Assembly: GCA_002245135.1 (NCBI GenBank)
Contig: NGBS01000059.1
Span: forward strand, 1-31,980
Reading direction: 5' to 3'
Source of the DNA: Proteromonas lacertae
Lineage: Eukaryota > Sar > Bigyra > Opalinata > Proteromonadidae
Length of the DNA stretch: 31,980 nucleotides
Both the position numbers and the translations under genes were made by a program. Numbering within the stretch: position 1 is the first letter of the stretch; each line of letters starts with the position of its first letter. The notes under the pieces are model-generated. The model had not been told where the DNA came from and did not search any database. It worked only from the letters and a program-made list of their open reading frames with translations. This document shows, in pieces, positions 20,847-31,600 of this stretch.

Positions 20847-21651
20847 GATTATTATTGCTGTATGCTTAGATCGATAGGAATTGATGGAATATTGAACTCA
20901 TCGGAGATTGTTAAGAAGGTCTTTACAATTGTTAACTCTTGAGATTCCCTTTTGAGTTTCCACGATTACCTGAAGTAGCTTATCTTGAAGACTTAGAATG
21001 GTATTGAAATTTACTCAGTCAACAATCTGTGGATGTTCCTTGGCTTTGCAATGAAGTCTTTTGATGGAAGTTCCATGGCTTTGTCGGGAGGTTCCTCCTT
21101 GAGCTGTAACTCAAGGAGGAATATCCCTTCCTTGCTAGGATAGATGATAGTTGAATGTTACCTAGTTGATTAACAAGGACGATTAGACCTACCTCTAGGA
21201 AGCTCCCGAGAATGCTTACGATAATCTTCAAGGCCTTGAGAAAATCCAGCACTAACCAGAACCTCCAGTTGTAAAGTCACTGATTAATAGAAGAACCATC
21301 AAGACCTTCCCAGATACGTCCAGCCGTGCATGACTGCGTCAGGGAATCTCCCATCGTGGGAGATTCCCTTCCTTGCCAACACGGCTGTTCTTCTCGGGAA
21401 GGTCTTGGATGAACTTATCTAGGAAAGTTATAAGGATGATAAAACATACCTTCAGAAGCCTTCCGAGATTGCTAATCATTATCTTCAAGGGCCCTTGAGA
21501 AATCCACAACTAGCTAGAACCTCCCGGAGTTACCATTTGGTAACAAGTTAACAATTGTAAACTCCCGGTTCCCCAGTTGGTTTCCACGATTCAATTAAAA
21601 GCCCTTACAAGGTCACCAGCGTAGCAAGGAGAGTCAAGAGCGTGATTAGAA
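20847..21651. repeat. Non-coding right-end region with diverged direct repeats and strong hairpins
   Basis: About 800 bp without a convincing gene. A block at about 21170-21290 is repeated, diverged, at about 21421-21540 (shared landmarks GATTAG/GATAAA, AATCTTCAAGG/TATCTTCAAGG, CTTGAGAAA and CAGAACCTCC/TAGAACCTCC). A motif with TTTCCACGATT occurs at about 20960 and again at about 21590. Perfect hairpins stand out: 21093-21120 (11-bp stem, TCCTCCTTGAG) and 21341-21369 (13-bp stem AGGGAATCTCCCA, 3-base loop). The second is nested in outer pairings AAGACCTTCCC/GGGAAGGTCTT (21301-21406) and CAGCCGTG/CACGGCTG. Candidate roles are replication origin, protein-binding array or structured RNA. Confidence 0.65.
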
Positions 21652-21841
21652 TCATCATCTCGATGTAACCAACACTTCTAGATAGCTTCCAGGAGTACCC
21701 GTAGGAGATCGTCTCATAGATAAGAATAGAAATAGCTTCCAAGAGTCCCCGTAGGGAAGTAGACCCCGTTAGGAGGAATCCCGTAGGAACCTTACGTAAA
21801 TGGGACTCTGTGACAATGTCCCAGGGTCCCATTTATATACT
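21652..21841. repeat. Right terminal inverted repeat of the PolB element
   Basis: 190 bp whose reverse complement matches the left end, ending GGGTCCCATTTATATACT at 21841. It is the simpler of the two ends, with no inserted foldback and a single copy of the 18-bp unit duplicated at the left. The outermost GGGACTCTGTGACAATGTCCC is itself a short interrupted palindrome. It is followed directly by ATATAT, the presumed target duplication. Confidence 0.82.
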
Positions 21842-22250
21842 ATATATTTCTCCTTCCACTTTTATTTTCATATTAAAATGAATGAGTTATTAAATATATA
21901 TGTTGTATTTCCTTTATCCACATTTGCAGTTGGATTAGTCATGTGACTAAAATTCAATTTAATACGCTTGTTATCATGAGAATAATCATAATCTTTATTT
22001 TAAGAGTAATTAGTCTCTATTCTCTCTATTTTTCACTCAAAAACAAAACAAATTAATTAAAAGCTTGATTTAAATAAAAAAGCTTGAGCTAAATTCAAAT
22101 TTAAAAATTGAATATCAATGCAATCAGAAGGTATATTACTTCACTTTATATAATTTGAATAGATCCGATTAGAAAAAGGTTGGAAGAATGGAAGAAACGA
22201 AAAGAGGAAAGTCAATCTGTATTTTTATTATTTATAATGTTTAAAAGCAA
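21842..22250. other. AT-rich intergenic stretch right of the PolB element
   Basis: It contains the ten-codon minus-strand stretch (21842-21871) that probably began the reading frame interrupted by the element. Otherwise I see no gene. A short piece at 22072-22087 (AAATAAAAAAGCTTGA) is shared with the hsp20 downstream region (about 742-757 and its mirror), which hints at a small dispersed motif. Confidence 0.4.
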
Positions 22251-23551
22251 ATGAACAAAACAATTCAATCAAAGCCACCACTGGCTTTTAATAGATCTAA
22301 AACTCCAGTTGCTCCCAAACCTAGAAACTCATTTTCTACTCCTTCTACTAATAGTTCATATTCAACTCTTTTAAATCGTAGTAGAACTCCTGTTCAACAA
22401 GGATCAACATCTAAACAATCATCAACAACCAACTTAACACTTCGCTCAAAATCTACAACAATGTCAAGACAATCATTAAATAAATTACCTCCTAAAATAT
22501 CAGTCACAAAATCAACTACACTAAATTCATCTAAACAACAACAACCAGGAAATACTCTATATCGTTCATCTTCTCCATCTCTGTCAATTCGAAGAAACCA
22601 ATCAACAAAACCATCCAATACATTACAAACACCATCCTCAAATTATAAAAAACCTTCACTCTCTAAGACAACGAAGATTAGATCATCTTCTCCAAGTACA
22701 AGGATGAGTATAAGAAATAGAAGTAGAACTCCATCTAGATCATTATCACCATCACAGAGGAAAAGTCCCTTAGTAACACCAAAATCAAAACAATTGTCAA
22801 ATTATATAAACTCTGATATACCAATCGATTTTAAATTAAGTTGTTTAAATGATGAAGTATTGGAGTGTTATATTAATAATACAAGTGATGAAGATAAAGA
22901 TATGATAATAAATATATTATATAATGAATATATACAATGGAATTATATAAATTGTATGTTTAATAATAATATAAAAGTAGAAAAAGAAAAAATTGAAGTA
23001 TATATATTATATATTTTTAATCATTATGAATAGAATTTATTCAGTAATGTATACCGAGAAAATGAAAGAAGAAAGATGAAATATTATCAAACATTAATTA
23101 CATATAACAAATATAAATTAATATCAATATATAATGAAATAATTAATAATACAAACACAGATTTATCATCACTAATGAAGTATTATAATGATTTTAAAGT
23201 ATAATAAATATTTATATATTTTAGAGTAAATTTCAATATATTATGAAAGAAGTATATAATAGTTGCAATTATTTACCATTAAGAAACATAGAATATGATG
23301 AAAGTGGTTTATTAAAAGAATTAGATGAATGTTATACATTATGTTTAACACTTGATAATTGTTTTGTAGTATATTTGAATGATGTAGGAGAATTAAATAA
23401 AAATATAATCAATCTAAAGAATGAATTGTTGAATATAAGTATAAAGATGAAAAGTATAAATGAAGAGTTGATAAATATGAGTGATATGGAAATGATAGAA
23501 AGAAGTATAAAAGTAAATGAGATAGAAGAGAATAATATAATAAATATTTAA
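22251..23551 (+). CDS. QWRF/HAUS8-like augmin subunit
   Basis: Three exons (22251-22997, 23034-23198, 23225-23551), with introns of 36 and 26 nt, give a clean 411-residue protein. The first 200 residues are disordered, basic and Ser/Thr/Pro-rich, with repeated SRTP/SKTP motifs (NRSRTPVQQ, RNRSRTPSRS) typical of microtubule-binding tails and mitotic-kinase sites. The C-terminal half is helical and opens with ILYNEYIQWNYIN, which matches the L-x-N-R-x-LQWRF-x-N core of the plant QWRF/AUG8 and animal HAUS8 family. HAUS8 is the microtubule-anchoring subunit of augmin, which recruits gamma-tubulin for branching nucleation in the spindle. The intron positions are supported by frame continuity. The assignment rests on one motif plus architecture, so a more general microtubule-associated protein is possible. 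Confidence 0.55.
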
Positions 23552-23741
23552 TTCCATTTTATTTCTTTTTTTAATACAACACAATTAATCAAGTATAATT
23601 ATATGAATATTATTCTGAGTTTGGAAAAATCTGATATATTTATAATGTTGGAGATCTTCTTGTGAAATTCTATCTAATTTTATTTTTCCAATTGATGAGA
23701 ATGTTTGTAAAAATGATTCTCACCAACTGGCAATATATCCA

Positions 23742-24342
23742 TTAATAATTTTCTACAGAATATTTATTTGCTGGTTTTTCATTCCAACCTCGAGGAATCC
23801 ATGAATTATGAAATAAATAAGATCTATTCATCATTAATAAATAGCTATTATATACGTAAAGATTCCAATAAATAAAGCAACAACAATATCAATTGAATAA
23901 TGACGACGACAACATAATAAATTGGGAATTAATATTGATAAATAAACTATCATTATTATCCATCCAGTTCTTCGATCTATTTTATAATAACTATTAATCA
24001 AATAATACATTTCTTTGGTAATGCCATTGTAAAGCAATATAACCATACATATGCACCAGCAATATGTCCACTAAATATTAAATCACCACAATTTCGACTC
24101 ATTCCATATAACGGAGATATATGACCTAATATATCATATATACTACTAGTAACAGGTAATTCAGTTGAACCAATTCTACAATGAATAGCTGGACCAGGCA
24201 AAGAAGTCCAAAATGTAGTAATTACTCTCAAATAATATACTATAGAAGTTAATCGACTTTTAAGAGGTTTAGTAAGTTCCACAATTTCATCTATCATTCT
24301 TTCAATGCATAACAATAAAAGACTAACAAATTCACCTATCAC
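23742..24342 (-). CDS. Sphingomyelin/inositolphosphorylceramide synthase-like PAP2 enzyme (5' end uncertain)
   Basis: Exons run leftward: 24342-24009, 23976-23856 and 23823-23742, with two 32-nt introns, giving 178 residues to a clean stop. Conserved blocks are a TSLPGPAIHC segment, NCGDLIFSGH (block C3) and RRHYSIDIVVA (block C4). Together these supply the His-His-Asp triad of the PAP2_C sphingolipid-synthase family, which transfers a phospho-headgroup from a phospholipid to ceramide in Golgi or plasma membranes. Several hydrophobic segments fit a multi-pass protein. The C-terminal exon ends in a soluble tail (GWNEKPANKYSVENY). Reading upstream of 24342 gives plausible coding sequence to about 24490, including a possible 39-nt intron and one in-frame TGA, so the true 5' end is unresolved or the gene is damaged there. 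Confidence 0.72.
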
Positions 24343-24608
24343 TCCTCATCCTCTCAATCTTTTTACATCATTTACTAATAGTGGAATATTTCGATATATA
24401 CGTTATATAATACCGTTTAATATTACAGCGATTATTCTTATCAATGGCAATTTGTCAATTAAGAAAGAAATACATCATAAAATACATAAATAATATTTAT
24501 ATACTTGTTATAATTATCCCATTCATTATATTCAGTGATTTTAAAATTTGGGATAATTATTAAAATATATTCGTTATTTTTACAGTATAGTTTTTTCGAT
24601 TTTTCTTA

Positions 24609-27600
24609 ATGACTGAATATATTTCAACAAAAATTCCACTTTCAGAAGCTCGATGTGAGAGTGCTACATATGTATTACATATTTATATTATTATTAGTTT
24701 TCATCCATTACTTATTTTGAAGTAGATTTTATAGACAAGTATTGTAGAAGATATATTACTGATAATTACATCAGTTTTTCTACTATGAAACATAAAAGAA
24801 GTCTTGCTGAAATTCCATCAAAAGAAAGAACAAAAGAGGTATATATACAATATTTAATTATTGATTATAGCATCTTCAACAATGGTTTTATCCAGTCATA
24901 CATGCTTTATATAGTTTACATGAGAATGGGCTTTGTCACACTACTGTAAAAGCCACAAACATATTTGAGAGTGAAAATGGTTATATTCTATCTGATGTGG
25001 GTAAATATTACTTTTACAACAACAAAAATCTCAAAGAGAAAGGATTTAAAATACCAGAAGAAATGATAGAAAGAAAAAATGTTTGTTTTGAATATAAGAA
25101 AGATAATGAGATGTTGGGAAAGTTATTAGAAGAATATATTATTTATAGTGTAATAGAAAATATAGAAGATTATAATGGAATAATAAAAGAGTTGAAAGAA
25201 AGTGAAAATGATTTAGATTTATTGAATTTATTACATAAATACCAATCAATATTTCCAAAACCATCTATCAATATTGAAACAATCTTAAGAAAAGAGTTCT
25301 ACATATTGGGATATTTCCAATATTCTATGATAGATATATCAATATCAAAATATGTAGAAATTGTAAAAAGTGAGATTGATGAAGAAGTTAAGTATTATTT
25401 GAGTGTTTGTTTATTAAATTCCATTTCAATGAGTATATAATAATATATGGAATTATATATTGAATATAGATGAAGAAAAAAGAATAGAAATAAGTTATGA
25501 AGAGTTTGTTGAGTTGAAAGATTTATTCTATGAAGAGATTAAAAGAAGTAACAAGAAAAGATCAAACGAATTAACAACTCCAATAAAAAGAGAAATATTT
25601 GAAGAAGTATTTAAGAATAGAAATACTGAAGAGATTAATCTGAGGTTTAGTATATTTTTTATTATTGTTTTATCAATATTAGAAATCCCAACTCTTTCAA
25701 AATATGAATGTGTTTTATTTTCAATAATATTAAGTTGTTTTGAAAATGTGAAAATACTAAATATTGGTGCAAATTATATTAATGTGATAAATGTAAGTCA
25801 TATAATTCAAGGAATTCGACACTTTAGTCAATTGACAGAGTTGGTAGTGAGTAGTATAATGTTTATATTATTATCAAATAGGTATGTCATTTACATACAC
25901 ATCATTAACTATTTTATCTGATATAGTTAAAAATAATCAACATTTGGAGTATTTGAATATGAGATGTATAAGAAATTATTATTATTACTTTTTGCCAATC
26001 AAAAAATGGGAAGATGGAATAAAACTGGTTTTAGAAAATTGTCCCAATCTGATATATTTGAATATTAAATGTATAATAATCAATATATTCTTTATTTAGA
26101 TAATCTTTTATCCCATTTAGATGAATCATTAGGTATTTTAGATGCAATCAAAAGAATGACCAATTTAAAAAAGTTAAATTTCAATTGTATTTTGATATAA
26201 CATTATAAATAGGTATTTATTTTGGTGTTTCAGATGAATATGATTGCAGTATAATGTATGATGAATCTATAGAAATAAATGGATATATTTTGAATGTGAA
26301 TGATATTAACAATCGAAATATTATGATAAATACTGGTAAATATTTAAATGGAATAATTGAAAGATTATTCAACTTAAAAATTCTCAAATTGAAATGTATT
26401 TATTATCTGTTTGTAATAGGTAAATAGCTTGTGCAATAACTGATCATATAATGATAGAAATATGTAAATCATTGAATCAGTTATCTCAATTAGAAGAATT
26501 AAATTTAGAAGGAAATAAATTAACTGAAAAATCGATGTATAAATTAGGAGAATGTATTTATGAAATGAAAGAATTAAGATTATTAAATATTAGCAGTATT
26601 TATATAATAAATGAATATTATATAGATAATGAAATAAATAGTTATGGAATATATCTTCTTTTCCAAAATCTTGAAAGTGAAATAATCCTGCAAAACTTAA
26701 ATGAAATAATTATTAATAACAATCTGATTCATTGCGAGAGTTTTTATCATTTTCTGTTTTTAATAAGAAAACTCAAATCAGTAACTAAATTAAATCTAAA
26801 TATGAAGTGTAATTTAGTTAAAAACAATGAAGAAGAAATGGTTCTATTTAAAGAATCAATGAAATATTTGAAAGAACTTACCAATATAGAAGAATTAAAA
26901 ATTTCAAGTATAATTCTATTATAATATGTGTATTAGACACACCATTAGGTGATTCTGGAATTGAAATATTATCTAGCGTATTGAAATATTTACCAAAATT
27001 AAAATCACTTGATTTTTCTTGTATGATTAAGAATTATTTATAATAGATTTACTGATAAAAACAAAAGGGATATATGTTTTGATGGATGAAATAAACAAAA
27101 ACTGTAAAAGTATAGAATCTTTAATGATAGAAGGAAATACATTATGTAATGAATCAGCTATAGAAGTGAATAGATTTCTATTATCAAATACTCAACTAAA
27201 GAAAATCAGTCTATCATGTATAAATATATAATGCATATATTTAATAGGCAGAAATTTGAATGTGCTCCATAATTATATTGTTGCAGAAGGGTTTAAGAAT
27301 ATATTCAATCTTGAAGAATTCTCAATAGATAATATAAAATACTCGCCAAATGCTCTAAATACTCTTTTCACTTATTTAAAACAAAATAAAATGATGAAAA
27401 GATTAACAATTAAATGTATTAATATTAAATTTAATTGAATAGGTTGTGATTTTGATAGAAGCATGATAATAAAGTTTGTAGAATTATTAAAGCAATTTAA
27501 TAATTTAGAAGAACTTATTCTTCAAAATTGTGATATTGATTCAGATTTGATGTTTTCTCTAAATGACGGTTTGATGAATCTTCACAAATTAAAAATATTA

Positions 27601-28144
27601 GATTTATCAGGTATTGTTTTATTTCTATATTTTAGATAATCATATAGATTCAGATGGAATTTATATTTTGTGCAGATGTTTTGATTCACTTCAAAGTCTA
27701 TATACATTGAGGTTAGAGTATAATGTTTTCAGATTTGATGGAATAAAGATTCTTTGTAATAATCTACAAAGATTACCATATTTAAGTAATCTTCACACTT
27801 TAGGAAATAATTTTGGCGAAGAAGGACTGATTGAACTTCTAGATGTTGTTGAAATTAATCCAAGAAAAGTAATTCAAAACTATCATGAACGATTATGCAT
27901 TACTTTTCTTCCAGAAAAACTTGATAAAGTAGTGTATTTAGTTCACGGAGTTGATAGAGGAAGAAAAGCATGGTATTATTTAGAAGTGGAAAGAAATATG
28001 TATCATATTTTTTTAACTGCTACAAATAGTAATACTATTAACTTAGATAATTATGGCAAAGTGATATATTCTGCTTATGGTGATAATCCTCCTCAACATA
28101 TCAAAGATAAAGTATATCAAGATTATCCATATGTTTATGAGTAG
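24609..28144 (+). CDS. Pseudokinase - leucine-rich-repeat protein
   Basis: Thirteen introns of 25-37 nt connect all pieces in frame. Introns: 24672-24697, 24839-24870, 25433-25469, 25650-25682, 25854-25881, 26071-26099, 26187-26212, 26396-26427, 26908-26936, 27021-27046, 27218-27247, 27416-27442 and 27611-27635. The N-terminal 130 residues resemble a protein-kinase fold around the catalytic loop (YSLHENGLCHTTVKATNIF, then ILSDVGKYYF). HTT replaces HRD and DVG replaces DFG, so catalysis is unlikely. A helical linker follows, then about ten RI-like LRRs (LEELNLEGNKLTE, LYTLRLEYNVFR). The final 80-residue domain (YLVHGVDRGRKAWYYLEV ... DNYGKVIYSAYGDNPP) is not identified. A scaffold or sensor role is inferred. 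Confidence 0.7.
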
Positions 28145-28688
28145 AATATGTTATTTAACAAATACATTCTAAACTAACCATTAATTTTACTCATTGAGGA
28201 TGATTTGTGTAATAGAATTATTCCATAAGTTAATAATAACTATAGTGATATATTGACTTATAGTTCTAGGATATAAATAATATAATCACTTCATATATAA
28301 CTAAGTTTATGCAATTTGTTGCGTTATCGCGTATGTAATAAAAAGTTCTTTCTTTCAACTATATGTATAACCAAATATTATATGAATGAAACAATCAATT
28401 TATTTTTTGTTGAACAGGTGTATATTATTGAACTTTACATTATGAATCCCACGAGTTTTATACTATAACTATACATATAACTATTTTGTTAGTAGACAAA
28501 CACTTATTTATTATAATACGTTTATTCATCAGCAAAAATGAACATATATGTTTGCGACAAAGAGTGATATGTAACCAATGGTTAATACAATTCAAATTAG
28601 CGATATAAAGCAAATTATTGTGAAATTGCTGTTTGAATAATTTTTGAATTTTTAAATTTCATTTTTGATTTTCTTATCTAAAAGTAGA
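28145..28688. other. AT-rich intergenic region, no gene seen
   Basis: About 540 bp between the LRR protein and the kinesin, both on the plus strand. I found no open frame, RNA gene or convincing repeat. It presumably holds the LRR 3' region and the kinesin promoter. Confidence 0.5.
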
Positions 28689-31600
28689 TGTCTCAGCAAG
28701 GAGAGCAGAGAAGTATAAATGTAGCAGTGAGAATGAGGTGTTTAAATCAGAAGGAGGTATATATTTTATTGAATTACGAGAAATAGATACAAAAAGGTGA
28801 TACCTATTCATGGCTATGTGATCTTGAAACAAATACTGTTACATCTGTTTTGTACTAAGGATTGCAATAACTTAACATCATATCCTGTTGGTATATTATA
28901 TTACTGTTTATAGAAATATATAGATCATGTATTTGATGAAAAGCATACGTCAGAAGATGTATATAAAGCCTATAGGTGAGCCAATTATTAACGATGTACT
29001 TCAAGGTATAAATGGCACAATATTTGCCTATGGTCAAACATCATCTGGCAAAACATACACAATTCGTGGAACATTGGAACATCCAGGAATTCTATATTTA
29101 TCATCTAAAGACATTTTTGACAAAATCAGGAAAGCATCAGATAGAGACTTTATCATAAAAGTGTCTTATATTGAAATATACAATGAAACATTAAAAGATT
29201 TATTAGATCCAGATAGACCTCCACAGATCAGAGAACATATCGAAAAAGGTGTATATTTAGACTGTACAGATTATACAATTACAGACATGAAGCAAATTGA
29301 TAATTTAATCCAACTGGGTGAAAGTAATCGACATATTGGAGCAACTAAAATGAATGAAAGAAGTAGTAGATCTCATACCATCTTTCGTATTGAAATAGAA
29401 AGTAAATCTCAGGATTTAGATGATGATAGAACACTAGGTGCAATTTTGAATATAGTTGATTTAGCAGGTAGTGAAAATGCTAAAAATACTGAGGCTAAAG
29501 GTGATAGACTAGTTGAAGCAGGTTGTATTAATAAATCACTATCCACATTAAGTTTAGTTATCAGTCAATTAGCTTCAAATAGTGTTGGTCATATTAACTT
29601 TAGAGATAGTAAATTGACTAGATTATTACAACCATCGTTAAATGGTAATACTCGTACTTCTATTATTGCATGTATTAGTCCAGCAAGTAGTAATCGAATG
29701 GAGAGTGAAGGAACATTGAAATTTGCATGTAGAGCAAAGAATATTGTGACTGTAGTTAAACAGAATAGTGGTTATAGTGATAATATTAAAGATATTGCTT
29801 TATTAAAGAGAGAAAAGTATGATTTGAAGTTACAGATAGCTGAATATGTTAGTTCAATAAATGATTTGAATGATAAGATAACTAAATATGAGGAAATTGA
29901 TAGATTATATAATAATATACTGGAATATATATCTAAGAATTATGAGCCAAGAATATTACAATATATTGAGAATATAAGTGATGATATTGTTGTGGAAGAA
30001 AATGAAAACGCAAATATTATTGTATAAATATTAATATATTGATTATTATAATGCTATTGTAATAGAAATTAAAACAAATTGATGGAATAATCAATTACTT
30101 ATTGAAAGTTCAAAAAGACAAAGAAAATGAGTTTAATAAAACATCTGACAACTTAATATCAATGTTACAGAAAAATACAGATGAATTGACACAATTTAAA
30201 ACAACAATATACAAGTGTATTATTATTATTATATTATTTTATTTTTATTAATAAATAGTTGGATTTAAAATACAAAGGATTAACTCAACAATATAAACAA
30301 TCACAAGAAAAAATAAATGAATTACAAAACCATTTAAATGAGAATGAAAAAACAAATCAAAAATCAATCTGACACAATAACTCAGCAGAAGAATATGATA
30401 GTAGAATATAACAGCAACATTGACAAACTGAATAATACAATTACAGATACTAATAATAAGTTAAACCAATTAACAGAGAATCATTTACAATTAGAATCAG
30501 ATAATGATAATAAAAAGAAGATTATCGTTGAATTAAATCAAGAAATTGGTAATATAAAGAATGAGAATGTAAAGAAAGAGAATCAAATAACTGAACTTCA
30601 AACAGAAATAGAGACTATTCAACAAACTAAAGATACATTAGACAAAGAAAAGTTGAATATTTTGAATGAAATAACTGCTGTAAAAGTAGAAATCACTAAG
30701 AAAGATAACATTATTAGTAATTTACAGAATGAATTGAGTGAAATGAGTAGTAAAAATGAACAATTATCAAATCAATTGGAAGAATTGAAGATAAAGAATA
30801 AGAATCTTGAAACAGAGTTTAGTGATAAGAAGAATGAGTATGAAAATCTTATTATCACATTAAAGAATGATTTACATCAAATACAGAATGAAAAAACACA
30901 AATAAACAATCAGAATGAACAATATAAAGAAGAAATATAAAATGAATATTAAAATTAATCAATTAGATGATAAAATAGCTGGATTAAATGAAGATTGTAA
31001 TAACTACCAACAAGAGATAACTGAATTAAAAGAGAATTGAATGAAAAGAACCAAAATGAATACATAAAGAAAGAAAATGACTTAAATGAAGAGAAACAAT
31101 ACTTATTAGTGAATTTAGAGCAAATAATTGAAGAGAAATCAGTTCTTAAACAAAAAATATACAAACAACCAAACACAAAGTGAAAGTAGAATTAACAAAT
31201 TAGACAATGAAAAGAATAATTTATTAGATACAATCCAAACAATGAAAAGTGATTATGAATATGAAAGAAATCAAAGACAAGCTGAGTTTGAGAATATAAA
31301 ATCACAATTTGAATCAGAAATTAGCTCTAAGAATAAAACTATTAATGAATTAGAAAGTCATAATAACCAAATACAAGAGAAATTAATAGAAACTGAAAAT
31401 AATATGAATAGATTGAGAGATGAATCAGAAGATACAATAAATCAATTAAAACAGAATATAAAAGAATTAGATGAGGCAATTGAGTTAGGTAAAGAAGAAA
31501 ATGAAATGAGAATATATGAATTAACCAATGAGAAAATAGAAAAGATGAATGAAATATCTTTATTACAATCATCGCTGGAGAATTTGAAACAGATTCAAAA

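Larger units (their letters stand above)
13537..21841 (-). mobile_element. 8.3-kb PolB-encoding element with terminal inverted repeats (Polinton-like / linear-plasmid-like)
   Basis: Both ends share AGTATATAAATGGGACCC and its continuation as inverted repeats, 39 bp outermost and about 190 bp in all, counted without the extra foldback at the left. The probable target duplication is 6 bp, GTATAT against ATATAT; a 6-bp duplication and 5'-AG termini are Polinton habits. All four recognisable genes lie on the minus strand, and the largest is a protein-primed family B DNA polymerase. I see no capsid, packaging ATPase, protease or integrase. G+C is far above the flanks and codon use differs accordingly, so the element arrived from elsewhere or follows a different mutation regime. 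Basic nuclear-type signals in three products argue for nuclear life over a mitochondrial plasmid. Near-identical ends suggest a young insertion, with about two breaks. Confidence 0.82.

Noticed and set aside
13537-21841. Retrotransposon, LTR element or bacterial phage insertion
   Set aside because: No reverse transcriptase or long direct terminal repeats; the ends are inverted and the polymerase is a protein-primed family B DNA polymerase with eukaryote-type nuclear signals.
24305-24493. Plus-strand 62-residue reading frame
   Set aside because: It is antisense to the 5' part of the sphingolipid-synthase-like gene and has no features of its own.
28959-28980. A 22-nt intron in the kinesin motor
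   Set aside because: It restores frame, but it ends in GAG and deletes the conserved VYKPIGEP segment, so a one-base indel is more likely.
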